DNA of 64,000 nucleotides from Clostridia bacterium (GCA_017468115.1 JAFUJS010000002.1:62001-126000), one strand, 5' to 3'; shown: positions 51,973 through 61,864, numbered from the stretch's first letter. Notes: generated by a model not told the origin, from the sequence alone. A program made the numbers and translations.

Positions 51973-52758
51973 TCTGAATATAAGTCTTATAATAAAGGAA
52001 AAGACCACAGCCACAAGCGCAATTACCAGAGACAAAATCAAAAATGCCGCAAGATAAGAGCCAACAGACAAAACCGCATTTGTAAACACAGCCAAGACGT
52101 CATTTCCGATTATTGCAAGCACAAGGTCGGCAACAAAAAGAAGTCCAAGCAAAATACCGGCACCGCTAAGGGCTGATTTTATGTCTTCAAGGGAAAGATT
52201 CATATGCATACAAAGGAAAACACCTATAAACATAAGAATCCACCAGCGGTAATCTGAGGCGAAGGAGAAAATAAGCTTAATAATCTCCCAAAAGGCAACA
52301 AATACGCCAAAAAAGCCCGAATGCACGTCAATGGAGCTAACCTGTGAAATGATGCCGTAAAACATATCAGGCACCAGCGGCCAAGCGATAAGATAAAGAA
52401 GTGCGGTTATAATCAAAATAGGCGCTATGCCTATAAAGAAGCAGCCAATTAAATGATAAGGGTTTTTTCTGTTGTAGCTGTGTAGCACATAGCCAAGGGA
52501 GCCGCTTTCCTCGTCAAACTGAAAAAGCTTAATCTCCTCGATTCTATGGCCGAAGATTAGACAGAACAGTGCATGGGACAGCTCGTGCACAGGGGTACCA
52601 ACCACACCGGTTGCAAAGCAGGCGATAAAGCCCCAATCCCCAAAGTTAGAGTAAAAGGCCTTGCTACAAAGTGAGATAAGAAAACCGAAAAGCCAAATTA
52701 CACCGATGGTAAAAAGCAGCTGCATAAGAAAGGAAAGCAGTAAATTTCCTATATCCAC
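51967..52758 (-). CDS. M50-like membrane zinc metalloprotease family protein
   Basis: 263 residues with about six hydrophobic segments. HELSH (HExxH) lies near residue 59 inside a hydrophobic stretch, as in site-2-protease-type M50 enzymes. A clear second metal motif was not identified, so activity is uncertain. The start is a GTG with AAAGGAG 8 bases upstream. Transcribed alone from its own promoter. Confidence 0.75.
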   Translation of the reverse strand: MDIGNLLLSFLMQLLFTIGVIWLFGFLISLCSKAFYSNFGDWGFIACFATGVVGTPVHELSHALFCLIFGHRIEEIKLFQFDEESGSLGYVLHSYNRKNPYHLIGCFFIGIAPILIITALLYLIAWPLVPDMFYGIISQVSSIDVHSGFFGVFVAFWEIIKLIFSFASDYRWWILMFIGVFLCMHMNLSLEDIKSALSGAGILLGLLFVADLVLAIIGNDVLAVFTNAVLSVGSYLAAFLILSLVIALVAVVFSFIIRLIFRK

Positions 52759-52791
52759 TCGCTCAACTCCTTTACTGAAAAATACACTAGT

Positions 52792-52820
52792 ATTTTACCA
52801 CTATGAGTGCGAAAAATCAA
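52792..52820 (-). promoter_or_regulatory. Sigma-A promoter of the M50-like gene
   Basis: Minus-strand TTGATT, 17-base spacer, TAAAAT with TGG extended -10. The rest of 52821-52990 is AT-rich and shows nothing that I can support. Confidence 0.8.
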
Positions 52821-52994
52821 TACTTATGCTATATAATATTATAATATTACATAGAAAACCTTAAAAGCCTCACAAAATACGTCAAAAAAAGGCATCATTC
52901 CCCCACCAAGAACAAAAAATCCGCTAACGCAAAAAAGACGTTTTATATATTAATATATGCACAAGTGAACATATAATAATTAAAATAGACAAGG

Positions 52995-53026
52995 AAAAAG
53001 CTCCGATTTTGTCGGAGCTTTTTTAA
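52995..53026. terminator. Intrinsic terminator of pckG
   Basis: Stem AAAAAGCTCCGA / TCGGAGCTTTTT with T tracts on both strands, just past the pckG stop. Confidence 0.9.
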
Positions 53027-53034
53027 TTTTGTAA

Positions 53035-54840
53035 TTACTTGCTGAGTCTGTCCTCAAGAGCCTTAAGCTCGTCGTACATAATAGCAGGAACTCTGTCGCC
53101 AACCTGTGCGTAGAATGCCTTAATGTTTTCAACATCCTCAAGCCAAGAAGCCTTATCAACTGAGAGAAGGTCCTCAATTGTATCAACGCTGATATCAAGA
53201 CCGTCAATGTTGATGTCCTTAGCGTATGGAACATAACCGATAGCGGTTTCCTTAGCCTCAACCTTGTCCTCACATCTTTGAAGGATCCAGTCAAGAACTC
53301 TCATATTGTCACCAAAGCCCGGCCAAATGAAGTGACCCTCGTCATCTGTTCTGAACCAGTTAACGTGGAAAATCTTTGGAGCGTTTGGAATCTTGTGTCC
53401 CATATCAAGCCAATGCTGGAAGTAGTCACCCATATTGTAGCCAACGAACGGACGCATAGCCATTGGGTCACGTCTAACAACACCAACTGCACCTGCAGCT
53501 GCTGCAGTAGTCTCGGATGCCATTATAGAGCCAACAAATGAGCCGTGCTGCCAGTTGAAGGATTGATATACAAGTGGAGCAGTCTTTGCACGACGGCCAC
53601 CGAATACGATAGCAGAGATTGGAACGCCTGCAGGATTATCGAATTCCTTAGAGATGCATGGGCAGTTCTTAGCAAGAGCTGTAAATCTGGAGTTAGGATG
53701 AGCAGCGGAGGTGTTAACCTTATCCTTCTTGTCATACTTAGCCTTATCCCACTTTTCGCCCTTCCAGTTGATGCAGTTGTCAGGAGCATTGTCGTTAAGA
53801 CCCTCCCACCAAACTGTGTTGTCATCAAGAACGTGGCCAACGTTTGTAAAGATTGTATCTCTCATTGTAGTAGCAAGAGCATTTGGATTGGACTTTTCGT
53901 TAGTACCGGGAGCAACACCGAAGAATCCGTTTTCTGGGTTGATTGCCCAAAGTCTGCCGTCCTTACCTACACGGAGCCAAGCAATATCGTCGCCTACGCA
54001 CCAAACCTTATAACCCTTTTCGGTATATGTCTTAGGTGGAATAAGCATTGCAAGGTTAGTCTTACCACAAGCAGATGGGAATGCAGCGGAGATATACTTT
54101 GTTTCGCCATTTGGATACTCAACGCCAAGAATAAGCATATGCTCAGCCATCCAGCCCTCTTTTCTTCCGAGGTAGGAAGCAATACGAAGAGCAAAGCACT
54201 TCTTTCCGAGAAAAACGTTTCCGCCGTAGCCGGAGTTAACAGACCAAATTGTGTTGTCCTCTGGGAAGTGGCAAATATAACGATTGTCCTCGTCAATATC
54301 CTTTCTTGCGTGAAGACCCTTAATAAAGCCCTCACCATTACCCATAGCCTTAGCAACGTGTGCGCCGGCTCTTGTCATAATAAGCATATTAAGAACAACG
54401 TAGATAGAATCGGTAAGCTCAATACCATACTTAGCAAAGTCGGAGCCAACCTGTCCCATTGCGTAAGGAATTACGTACATGGTTCTGCCCTTGTACGAGT
54501 TCTTGTAAAGCTTACCAAGCTTTTCATAGCATTCCTGTGGGTCCATCCAGTTGTTGATGTTACCTGCATCCTCTTTTGTCTTTGTACAAATAAAGGTTCT
54601 GCCCTCGACACGAGCAACGTCATTGATAGCCGTTCTGTGGAGATAGCAGTTAGGCAAAATTTCCTCATTTAGCTTAATAAGCTCGCCTGTGGAGCAAGCC
54701 TCAGCACGAAGAGCCTCTGTCTGCTCATCGCTACCGTCAATCCAAACAATTTTGTCAGGATTTACAAGCTCAGCCATTTCCTCAATCCAGTCAAGAATAA
54801 GCTTTGAGTCGGTCAATGCCTTGTTTTCAAATTTGATCAT
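53035..54840 (-). CDS. pckG: Phosphoenolpyruvate carboxykinase (GTP)
   Basis: Interconverts oxaloacetate and PEP with GDP/GTP. In anaerobic fermenters it often runs towards oxaloacetate for succinate or aspartate formation. 601 residues, GTP class. The P-loop-like PSACGKTN lies near residue 258, with the catalytic Cys in it typical of the GTP enzyme; the metal and PEP-binding region includes YGGNVFLGKKCFALR near 215, and a GRRAKT motif lies near 408. AAGAGGT ribosome site. Monocistronic. Confidence 0.96.
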   Translation of the reverse strand: MIKFENKALTDSKLILDWIEEMAELVNPDKIVWIDGSDEQTEALRAEACSTGELIKLNEEILPNCYLHRTAINDVARVEGRTFICTKTKEDAGNINNWMDPQECYEKLGKLYKNSYKGRTMYVIPYAMGQVGSDFAKYGIELTDSIYVVLNMLIMTRAGAHVAKAMGNGEGFIKGLHARKDIDEDNRYICHFPEDNTIWSVNSGYGGNVFLGKKCFALRIASYLGRKEGWMAEHMLILGVEYPNGETKYISAAFPSACGKTNLAMLIPPKTYTEKGYKVWCVGDDIAWLRVGKDGRLWAINPENGFFGVAPGTNEKSNPNALATTMRDTIFTNVGHVLDDNTVWWEGLNDNAPDNCINWKGEKWDKAKYDKKDKVNTSAAHPNSRFTALAKNCPCISKEFDNPAGVPISAIVFGGRRAKTAPLVYQSFNWQHGSFVGSIMASETTAAAAGAVGVVRRDPMAMRPFVGYNMGDYFQHWLDMGHKIPNAPKIFHVNWFRTDDEGHFIWPGFGDNMRVLDWILQRCEDKVEAKETAIGYVPYAKDINIDGLDISVDTIEDLLSVDKASWLEDVENIKAFYAQVGDRVPAIMYDELKALEDRLSK

Positions 54841-54900
54841 AGATCTATACCTCTTTCTTAAAATTACAACCTTAGTTAAAACCCAATTTTAACCATTTTA

Positions 54901-54929
54901 ATTATATCAAAATATATGAACATTTGCAA
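54901..54929 (-). promoter_or_regulatory. Sigma-A promoter of pckG
   Basis: Minus-strand TTGCAA, 17-base spacer, TATAAT with TGA extended -10; leader ~55 bases. Confidence 0.75.
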
Positions 54930-54957
54930 TAGGTAAAATATTAATATTTTAAAAATT

Positions 54958-55938
54958 TTAGCCTTTTATTGCTTTAATTATTCGCTCTGAAAGAATTTTT
55001 TTGCTTTTTGGGTGTATGTCGTCTGCTTCACACACATCTCTGCACACAATTGTTTTTACAAAATCAATTTTGGCTTCAGCCTCAGCCTGCATTTGTTGAA
55101 TTTTCGACCAAGCATAGCCTGCACGTGGTGTATGGTCGGCTAGCTGCACAATATAAAATGGCAGGGCAGGGTCGCAAAAGCTCCTGCGCCAAGAACTAAC
55201 AAGCTCCTTCAAAAACTCCAAATAAAGGTCAGCCTCATTGTCGCTTGCGTTGCTTTCGCCCTGATACCACAACACCCCATTTACAGAGTATGGTAAAATC
55301 CTTTTTGTCATATTCTCAAAAAGCACTCCATCGTCATTCCAGATAGGATACCATTCATGGTCGGCAAAACAGTTCTCAATTTCAAATTTTGGTTGCAGTG
55401 CAACACTCCTTGGCAGCCAGCTTTGAATAACAGAGGCACCCTGATAACAGGCAATAAGACCGATTTTTCGGTTATCATCAGCCAAGCCCTTTGCCACATA
55501 ATACCCGATAGCGCTAACCCTTGGAACATTTTCAAGGCTAAGCGGTATCCAGCCGTCCCTTGAGCTAAATGGCTCGCCTAGCTCCATTCGGTCAACGGTG
55601 TACAAGCGAGCATTTTCGTTTTCCTCGTATAGCTCCTTTGGCTCATTTGACTCCCAAAGCTTAAACTGCATATTAGATTGTCCGCCAAGTATATAAACAT
55701 CGCCAAAATATACATTTTTCAATGTGAAATAAAGAGAGTCAAGCTTCACGGTAATATCATAGGGTCCGCCATAGTCAACAGGGTCAAACTCCAAAAGCCA
55801 GCCGCCCCTTGCCTCGGCTTCCTTGGTAATATTATTGAACGTAATTGCCACCTGACCGTCTCCGTCGCCAAAAAAGCGGACAGGCTTACCTGCCTGCATT
55901 ATCATATTTGATGCAAAAATAGAATTAAGAGTAACCAT
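54958..55938 (-). CDS. Sialate O-acetylesterase-like SGNH hydrolase
   Basis: 326 residues, no signal peptide. The frame extends far upstream, but the Met at 55938 has GGAAGGAG at 6 bases. An N-terminal beta domain of ~90 residues precedes the esterase domain: catalytic Ser block LGGQSNMQFK near 105, WYQGESNASD near 215 and the Asp-His pair in DDIHP near 310. This is the SASA family pattern but shorter than the usual 450-650 residues. Removes acetyl groups from a glycan; sialate specificity unproven. Confidence 0.85.
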   Translation of the reverse strand: MVTLNSIFASNMIMQAGKPVRFFGDGDGQVAITFNNITKEAEARGGWLLEFDPVDYGGPYDITVKLDSLYFTLKNVYFGDVYILGGQSNMQFKLWESNEPKELYEENENARLYTVDRMELGEPFSSRDGWIPLSLENVPRVSAIGYYVAKGLADDNRKIGLIACYQGASVIQSWLPRSVALQPKFEIENCFADHEWYPIWNDDGVLFENMTKRILPYSVNGVLWYQGESNASDNEADLYLEFLKELVSSWRRSFCDPALPFYIVQLADHTPRAGYAWSKIQQMQAEAEAKIDFVKTIVCRDVCEADDIHPKSKKILSERIIKAIKG

Positions 55939-55969
55939 AAAAGCTCCTTCCAGCAATAAAACTAAATAT

Positions 55970-55998
55970 ATTTTACCACAAACTATTTTAATTTCCAA
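55970..55998 (-). promoter_or_regulatory. Sigma-A promoter of the esterase gene
   Basis: Minus-strand TTGGAA, 17-base spacer, TAAAAT with TGG extended -10. Confidence 0.75.
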
Positions 55999-56008
55999 CA
56001 GAAAATGG

Positions 56009-56014
56009 TAAAAT
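56009..56014 (+). promoter_or_regulatory. Extended -10 promoter of the CYTH gene
   Basis: TGGTAAAAT with a poor -35 (TTTTAA at 17 bases); only ~15 bases from the -35 of the divergent esterase promoter. Confidence 0.5.
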
Positions 56015-56036
56015 AAAAATGTAAGAGGTGATAATT

Positions 56037-56477
56037 TTGGAAATTGAAAGAAAGTTTTTGGTAAAAAGCCTACCCGACCTAAAAAATGTGCCCGCCTTCC
56101 ACATTGTGCAGGGCTATATTTCGCTTGAGCCCGAAACCAGAATAAGAAAAAGGGACGACAAATATTTCCTGACCATAAAAGGAGAGGGAGATGTTGTAAG
56201 AAGCGAAGAGGAAAAAGAGGTAAGCGAGAAGGAGGGAAAAAGGCTTTTTGCACAAGTGAAAAGCTACCTTGTTAAGAAAAAAAGATATCTTATAAATATA
56301 GGTAAGCATACAGCCGAGCTTGATATCTACGAGGACAGGCTAAAGGGACTTACAGTTGTAGAGGTGGAGTTTGATTCCCTAAGCGAGGCAGAATACTTTG
56401 TGCCACCGGAGTGGTTCGGTGAGGATATAAGCAAAAATAAGGAATATCGCAACAAGGTTTTAGCCTTCAAGCCTTGA
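56037..56477 (+). CDS. CYTH-domain protein (triphosphate-tunnel metalloenzyme)
   Basis: 146 residues. The canonical N-terminus MEIERKFLV with the ExExK motif shows the start is the TTG at 56037, preceded by AGAGGTG. Charged beta strands of the tunnel follow (TRIRKRDDKYFLTIKGEG, AELDIYEDRLKGLTVVEVEF). Family members hydrolyse triphosphates such as thiamine-PPP or tripolyphosphate; the substrate here is unknown. Its stop codon lies within the -35 of the tyrS promoter. Confidence 0.93.
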   Translation: MEIERKFLVKSLPDLKNVPAFHIVQGYISLEPETRIRKRDDKYFLTIKGEGDVVRSEEEKEVSEKEGKRLFAQVKSYLVKKKRYLINIGKHTAELDIYEDRLKGLTVVEVEFDSLSEAEYFVPPEWFGEDISKNKEYRNKVLAFKP

Positions 56478-56502
56478 CAAATAAGCATCTATTTGCTAAA
56501 AT
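56474..56502 (+). promoter_or_regulatory. Sigma-A promoter of tyrS
   Basis: TTGACA, 17-base spacer, TAAAAT with TGC extended -10; the -35 overlaps the CYTH stop. The leader is only ~26 bases, so no T-box is present. Confidence 0.87.
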
Positions 56503-56534
56503 AACTTTATTATTATGCACAAAGAGGTAACATT

Positions 56535-57752
56535 ATGAAGATTTATGACGAGCTGCTTGCCCGTGGACTTATAGCACAGGTAACCAACGAGGAAGAAATA
56601 AGAGAAATGGTGGACAATGGCAAGGCAGTTTTCTATATCGGCTTTGACCCAACAGCGGATAGCCTTCACGTTGGACACTTTATGGCACTTTGCCTAATGA
56701 AAAGGCTTCAAATGGCGGGCAACAAGCCAATTGCCCTAATAGGCGGTGGTACTGCTCATATTGGAGACCCATCCGGCAGAACAGATATGCGCTCAATGAT
56801 GACTAAGGAAACAATTGACCATAACTGTGAATGCTTTAAGAAGCAAATGTCCCGATTTATCGAGTTTGGAGAGGGCAAGGCTATGATGGTTAACAATGCC
56901 GATTGGCTCCTTGACCTTAACTATATCGAATTCATTCGTGAGGTTGGCTCCTGCTTCTCCGTAAACAATATGCTAAGGGCAAAATGCTACGAGCAAAGGC
57001 TGGAGAAGGGACTTTCCTTCCTTGAGTTCAACTATATGCTTATGCAATCCTACGACTTTTTGGAGCTTTACAATCGCTATGGCTGTAATATGCAGTTCGG
57101 TGGCGACGACCAATGGTCAAATATGCTTGGCGGTACTGAGCTTATAAGAAAAAAGCTTGGTAAGGACGCTCACGCAATGACAATTAACCTTCTCCTTAAT
57201 TCCGAGGGCAAAAAGATGGGCAAAACTCAGTCGGGCGCTGTATGGCTTGACCCTGTTAAAACCCCACCATACGACTTCTATCAATATTGGAGAAATGTTA
57301 ACGATGCCGATGTTCTTAAATGCATAAGAATGCTTACCTTCTTACCACTTGAGGAAATCAACAAGATGGACTCCTGGGAGGGTAGTCAGCTTAACACAGC
57401 TAAGGAAATCTTGGCTTATGAGCTTACAAAGCTTGTTCACGGAGAGGAAGAGGCGGAAAAGGCGCAAAGCGCTGCAAAGTCTATTTTCTCAGCGGGCGGC
57501 AGCGAGAATATGCCTGAGTGTCAGCTTGATGAGGCAGATCTTCGTGATGGCGCAATAGACATTCTTACAATCCTTGTTAAGGCAGAGCTTGTTCCTTCAA
57601 GGAGCGAGGCAAGGCGTGCGGTTGAGCAGGGTGGCGTTACTGTTGACGGAGATAAGGTTACGGATATTAAGACCTTATATACAAAGGAAGCGCTTCAAGG
57701 CGGACTTGTTGTGCGCCGTGGTAAAAAGGCGTTCAAAAAGGTTACACTTTAA
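56535..57752 (+). CDS. tyrS: Tyrosyl-tRNA synthetase
   Basis: Charges tRNA-Tyr. 405 residues, bacterial type. HIGH-class motif HVGH near residue 44, tyrosine and AMP binding region GGDDQWSNM near 193, KMSKS-class motif KMGKT near 230, and a C-terminal S4 RNA-binding domain ([19 protein letters not shown]) near 350. AAAGAGG ribosome site. Confidence 0.97.
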   Translation: MKIYDELLARGLIAQVTNEEEIREMVDNGKAVFYIGFDPTADSLHVGHFMALCLMKRLQMAGNKPIALIGGGTAHIGDPSGRTDMRSMMTKETIDHNCECFKKQMSRFIEFGEGKAMMVNNADWLLDLNYIEFIREVGSCFSVNNMLRAKCYEQRLEKGLSFLEFNYMLMQSYDFLELYNRYGCNMQFGGDDQWSNMLGGTELIRKKLGKDAHAMTINLLLNSEGKKMGKTQSGAVWLDPVKTPPYDFYQYWRNVNDADVLKCIRMLTFLPLEEINKMDSWEGSQLNTAKEILAYELTKLVHGEEEAEKAQSAAKSIFSAGGSENMPECQLDEADLRDGAIDILTILVKAELVPSRSEARRAVEQGGVTVDGDKVTDIKTLYTKEALQGGLVVRRGKKAFKKVTL

Positions 57753-57761
57753 CCAAAATAT

Positions 57762-57793
57762 AAAACGCACACAAATAGGTGTGCGTTTTTTTG
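57762..57793 (+). terminator. Intrinsic terminator of tyrS
   Basis: Stem AAACGCACAC / GTGTGCGTTT with a T7 tract. Confidence 0.92.
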
Positions 57794-57801
57794 TTTATAT
57801 A

Positions 57802-57830
57802 TTGATTTTTGTTACATAAAATGGTAAACT
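57802..57830 (+). promoter_or_regulatory. Sigma-A promoter of the GH3 operon
   Basis: TTGATT, 17-base spacer, TAAACT with TGG extended -10; 38 bases before the start. Confidence 0.78.
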
Positions 57831-57867
57831 AAAGCTAGCGAATTATTTCTTAGAACAGGAGAGCAAA

Positions 57868-60573
57868 ATGAAATACGAAAATAACTACTACAAGGGCTAC
57901 GACCTTGGTAATCTACCAAAGGATTCTATAAAGGAGCTGGAGCTTTTGTCTCTTGAAAGTGCCAAAGAGGGTATTGTAATGCTTAAGAATGAAAACAAGA
58001 CCCTTCCGCTAAAAACAGGGGACCGAGTGTCTGTTTTTGGCAGAATCCAAAGAGAATATTACAAGAGCGGAACAGGCTCCGGTGGTCTTGTTAATGTAAA
58101 GTATGTAACCAATATCGTTGATGAGCTAATGGCTTACGATGAGATAGAAATAAATAAGGAGCTTCTTGGCATATACGAGGAGTGGAAAAAGGAAAATCCA
58201 TTTGACAAGGGACAGGGCTGGGGACAGGAGCCTTGGTGTCAGAAGGAAATGGAAATCGACCTTGACCTTGTAAAAAAGGCAAGAGAGTTTGGAGATAAGG
58301 CGCTTGTGGTTATTGGCAGAACCGCAGGAGAGGACAAGGACAACTCCGCAAGCGAGGGTAGCTATCTTCTTAGCCGTGGCGAGGAGGAGCTGCTTAGCAA
58401 GGTAAGTCAAGTATTTGACAAAATTATAGTTGTGCTTAACGTAGGCGCAATTATTGATATGAAATGGGTTGAAAAATATAATGTATCCTCTGTGCTTTAT
58501 GTATGGCAGGGCGGTATGTGTGGCGGCAAGGCATGCGCTCAGGTGCTAATGGGCGACTCTCCGTGCGGCAAGCTTGCTGATACAATTGCATACGATATTG
58601 AAAATTACCCATCAAGCAAAAATTTCGGTGGCAAGGAAAGAAACCTTTACTGTGAGGACATCTATGTTGGTTACCGCTACTTTGAAACCTTTGACAAGGA
58701 AAAGGCACTTTACCCCTTCGGCTTCGGCCTTTCATATACCGACTTTGAAATAAGCGCAAAGGCAAGGGTAGAAAACGACAAAATCACAGTAAATGCAACA
58801 GTAAAGAACATTGGCGAAAAAGCAGGAAAAGAGGTAGTACAGGTCTACTTCGGCGCACCTAACGGCAAGCTTGGAAAGGCAAGCCGTGAGCTTATTGCTT
58901 ATGGTAAGACAAAGTTGCTTGAGCCAAATGAATCCGAGACCCTGTGTCTGTCTTTTAAGATAGACGATATGGCTTGCTATGACGATTCAGGGGCAAGCGG
59001 AAACAGATTTTCTTATGTTTTAGAGGCAGGACAGTACATAATCTATGTGGGCAACTGTGTAAGAGACGCCGAGCCTGCATTGGCATATATTGAGGACGAA
59101 ACAAGAGTAGTTAGAAAATGCGTTCAGGCTCTTGCCCCTCAAGCTAAGTTTGACAGAATCAAAAACGAAAACGGTAAGCTTTCGTATGAGCCTGCTCCAA
59201 CTATGGAATATAGCCTGGTTGACAGAATAAACGAAAACCTACCCACAGAAATCCCATATACAGGAAACAAGGGCATTGCCCTTGAGGATGTAAGAGCCGG
59301 CAAGAATACAATAGATGAATTTATCGCTCAGCTTACCAAGGAGGAGCTTTGCTGCCTTGTAAGGGGCGAGGGTATGAATAGCCCTAAGGTTACCCCTGGC
59401 ACAGGCTGTGCCTTCGGTGGTGTTACAAATGAGCTTATTTCCTATGGCATACCTGTTGTTTGCGGTACAGACGGACCTTCGGGCATCAGAATGGACAGCG
59501 GTCTTTTAGCAACAAGCATGCCAAACGGCACCTGCCTTGCGTGCACCTTTAATGACCAGCTGGTTATGGACCTTTACTCCCTTGAGGGCGTAGAGATGAC
59601 CGCCTACGAAATTGACGTAATTCTCGGCCCCGGCATTAATATTCACAGAAGTCCGCTGAACGGAAGAAACTTTGAGTATTTCTCCGAGGACCCATACCTT
59701 ACAGGAAAAATGGCAACCGCCATTTCCAAGGGTCTTAACAAGGTAGGCGTATATGCAACAATCAAGCACTTTATGGCAAACAGTCAGGAGTGGTACAGAC
59801 ACACCAGCGACTCTGTGCTTTCCGAAAGAGCACTTCGTGAAATCTATGCTCGCCCCTTTGAAATTGCAGTTAAGGAGGGCGGAGTTAAGTCCATTATGAC
59901 TGCCTACAACGCAGTAAACGGCTATCACGCAGCCTCAAACTATGACCTTACAAAGACACTCCTTCGTGATGATTGGGGCTACAAGGGCTTTGTAATGACA
60001 GACTGGTGGGCACACATAACCAATCTTGACGGTACGACAAGCACCAGCGACTTTGCCTCAATGGTTAAGGCGCAAAATGACATTTATATGGTAATGGAAA
60101 ACGCAAAAACCAATGGCGACAACCTTCCAAAGGCTCTTGAAAGCGGATATCTGACAGTGGCAGAGCTTCAGGTGTGCGCTAAGAGAATTTGCGAGTTTGT
60201 AATGCACACTCACGCATATGAGCGCTTTAAGGCAAACGGCTTTAAGTACGATATAGGCGACCTTGATACCTCTAATATGACAGCCGAGCTTACAATAAAT
60301 GGCGTTGAGATGGGTGTTGCCACCGAGGTTGAATTTACAAAGGCAGGCAAGTACATACTTGAGCTTGAATTTACAACTCCGCAATCAGCCCTTGCGCAAA
60401 TCAAAATTCCTATGCTCCTTGACAAGACAGAGGCGCTTACCTTGGTTGCAAAGGGAACAGAAGGCAAAACGGGTACAGTAAAGGCACCAATTTCCGTAAT
60501 GGGCGGCAAGCATAAGCTTACCTTCAGCTCCGAGGCGGAAATCAAAATTCTATCTGTTAAATTCCTTATGTAA
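57868..60573 (+). CDS. Glycoside hydrolase family 3 enzyme with permuted domain order
   Basis: 901 residues, no signal peptide, so it acts on imported oligosaccharides. The alpha/beta sandwich domain comes first (residues ~30-290, with KEGIVMLKNENKTLPL and the LYPFGFGLSYTDF junction), then a fibronectin-III-like domain (~300-400), then the (beta/alpha)8 barrel (~490-830) with KHFMAN near 635 and the nucleophile Asp in GFVMTDWW near 710. The usual order is barrel first; the swapped order is known from Ruminococcus beta-glucosidases. Exact sugar is open. First gene of a four-gene operon. Confidence 0.94.
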   Translation: MKYENNYYKGYDLGNLPKDSIKELELLSLESAKEGIVMLKNENKTLPLKTGDRVSVFGRIQREYYKSGTGSGGLVNVKYVTNIVDELMAYDEIEINKELLGIYEEWKKENPFDKGQGWGQEPWCQKEMEIDLDLVKKAREFGDKALVVIGRTAGEDKDNSASEGSYLLSRGEEELLSKVSQVFDKIIVVLNVGAIIDMKWVEKYNVSSVLYVWQGGMCGGKACAQVLMGDSPCGKLADTIAYDIENYPSSKNFGGKERNLYCEDIYVGYRYFETFDKEKALYPFGFGLSYTDFEISAKARVENDKITVNATVKNIGEKAGKEVVQVYFGAPNGKLGKASRELIAYGKTKLLEPNESETLCLSFKIDDMACYDDSGASGNRFSYVLEAGQYIIYVGNCVRDAEPALAYIEDETRVVRKCVQALAPQAKFDRIKNENGKLSYEPAPTMEYSLVDRINENLPTEIPYTGNKGIALEDVRAGKNTIDEFIAQLTKEELCCLVRGEGMNSPKVTPGTGCAFGGVTNELISYGIPVVCGTDGPSGIRMDSGLLATSMPNGTCLACTFNDQLVMDLYSLEGVEMTAYEIDVILGPGINIHRSPLNGRNFEYFSEDPYLTGKMATAISKGLNKVGVYATIKHFMANSQEWYRHTSDSVLSERALREIYARPFEIAVKEGGVKSIMTAYNAVNGYHAASNYDLTKTLLRDDWGYKGFVMTDWWAHITNLDGTTSTSDFASMVKAQNDIYMVMENAKTNGDNLPKALESGYLTVAELQVCAKRICEFVMHTHAYERFKANGFKYDIGDLDTSNMTAELTINGVEMGVATEVEFTKAGKYILELEFTTPQSALAQIKIPMLLDKTEALTLVAKGTEGKTGTVKAPISVMGGKHKLTFSSEAEIKILSVKFLM

Positions 60574-60583
60574 GGAGAAAAAT

Positions 60584-61105
60584 ATGCAAGAGATTTTAGT
60601 AGTTGTTGATATGCAAAACGACTTTATCGACATGGCACTAGGCACACCTGAGGCTGTGTCAATAGTACCTAAGGTAGAGGCACTTGTAAAGGACTTTTCG
60701 GGCAAGGTTATTTTCACTAAGGATACCCACGAAAAGGACTATTTACAGACACAGGAGGGCAAAAATCTGCCTGTTGAGCACTGCATAAGGGGTAGTGAAG
60801 GCTGGGAAATTACAAAGGCTCTATTGCCTTATGCAGAGGATGTTATAGAAAAGCCAACCTTCGGCTCCTACGAGCTGGTTGCAAGGCTTCTTGAGGAAAA
60901 TCAAATAAACCCCATTGGCAAAATTACCCTTGTTGGTCTTTGCACCGATATTTGTGTAATTTCAAACGCAATGCTGCTTAAGGCTGCACTTTTAGATGCG
61001 AAAGTTTTGGTAGACGCATCCTGCTGCGCAGGTGTTACACCTGCAAGCCATAAAAATGCGCTTGAGGCTATGAAAATGTGTCAAATCACTATAATTAACG
61101 AATAA
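60584..61105 (+). CDS. Isochorismatase-family cysteine hydrolase (nicotinamidase-like)
   Basis: 173 residues. The catalytic triad is visible: Asp in VDMQNDFI at residue 8, Lys in the EKPTFGS region near 90, and Cys in VGLCTDICV near 128. Metal-site residues DTHEKD near 50 and a further His in VEHC resemble PncA nicotinamidases, so NAD salvage is plausible. Ten bases after GH3 with AAGGAG before the ATG. Confidence 0.88.
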   Translation: MQEILVVVDMQNDFIDMALGTPEAVSIVPKVEALVKDFSGKVIFTKDTHEKDYLQTQEGKNLPVEHCIRGSEGWEITKALLPYAEDVIEKPTFGSYELVARLLEENQINPIGKITLVGLCTDICVISNAMLLKAALLDAKVLVDASCCAGVTPASHKNALEAMKMCQITIINE

Positions 61106-61115
61106 GGGGAAAAAT

Positions 61116-61436
61116 ATGTCAGATATTAACGAAATTATGGATGACGAATTTGCACAGGATGACGATATAGTTACCCTTCTTAGTGCAGACGGCAAGGAAA
61201 TCGACTTTATCGAAATTGCAGGAATTGCCCACAAGGGTGCATTTTATGCAATTTTACAGCCCGTTGAGCTTCTTGAGGGTATGGCTGACGACGAGGCACT
61301 TGTTTTCAAGGTTTCAAGAACGGATACAGGCGAGGACAAGTTCGAGATTGAGCTTGACGACGAAATAATTGAAGCGGTTTTTGCTGAGTACAATCGCTTG
61401 CTTGACAACATAGAAAACTCAGAGGACGAGGAATAA
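61116..61436 (+). CDS. DUF1292 family protein
   Basis: 106 residues, strongly acidic, cytosolic. Matches the short conserved Firmicutes family usually seen beside mreB/Holliday-resolvase or other housekeeping genes (DDIVTLLSADGKEIDF start, ALVFKVS core). Role unknown. Ten bases after the hydrolase; overlaps the next gene by TAATG. Confidence 0.88.
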   Translation: MSDINEIMDDEFAQDDDIVTLLSADGKEIDFIEIAGIAHKGAFYAILQPVELLEGMADDEALVFKVSRTDTGEDKFEIELDDEIIEAVFAEYNRLLDNIENSEDEE

Positions 61437-61798
61437 TGAGAAGCAATCATACAACATTAAGGGCGGTAGGCTTTGCCTTTGCAATAATCGGCATTATAGC
61501 TACTGCCGTGTTGGCTGTATTAGGCTTTCAGATTAACCCTGTTTTTGCCATTGTGGCAATAATTCTCGGTGTGTTTGCAACCGTTGTTTGTACATGTATG
61601 TTCTTTGCGCTTGCAAATATACAAGAAAACCAAGGCTACCTGCAGGAATTTCTTAATGAAAGGCTTGACAGACTAGAGAAGGAAAACATTGCAATCTTTG
61701 AAAAGCTAAGGGAAATGAACGGGGAGCCACCGATGGACCAGCCAACAAAGACCACAGATAATTCCGAACAGAGCACTTACGACAGTGCGAATGAATAA
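61436..61798 (+). CDS. Two-helix membrane protein with coiled-coil tail
   Basis: 120 residues. Hydrophobic segments at ~10-30 and ~36-60, then a charged helical segment (EFLNERLDRLEKENIAIFEKLREM) likely to form a coiled coil in the cytosol, and a polar tail. Not recognised. Last gene of the GH3 operon, coupled to the DUF1292 gene. Confidence 0.8.
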   Translation: MRSNHTTLRAVGFAFAIIGIIATAVLAVLGFQINPVFAIVAIILGVFATVVCTCMFFALANIQENQGYLQEFLNERLDRLEKENIAIFEKLREMNGEPPMDQPTKTTDNSEQSTYDSANE

Positions 61799-61802
61799 AA
61801 AC

Positions 61803-61842
61803 CAAATGAGGTGCTGAGTACAAAAAAGCGCCTCATTTTTTA
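61803..61842 (+). terminator. Intrinsic terminator of the GH3 operon
   Basis: Stem AAATGAGGTGCT / AGCGCCTCATTT (one G-U pair) with a T tract. Confidence 0.88.
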
Positions 61843-61864
61843 CGAGTAAATTAGAAAAAATGTG

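Noticed and set aside
53545..54672. Long plus-strand frame opposite pckG
   Set aside because: Antisense shadow of a clear pckG gene; no ribosome site or recognisable family.
55939..56253. N-terminal extension of the esterase frame
   Set aside because: Opposite to the CYTH gene and across the promoter; the product there is Phe/Leu/Pro-rich shadow sequence.
56478..56534. T-box leader for tyrS
   Set aside because: Only ~57 bases separate the CYTH stop from tyrS, with a promoter inside them; too short for a T-box.
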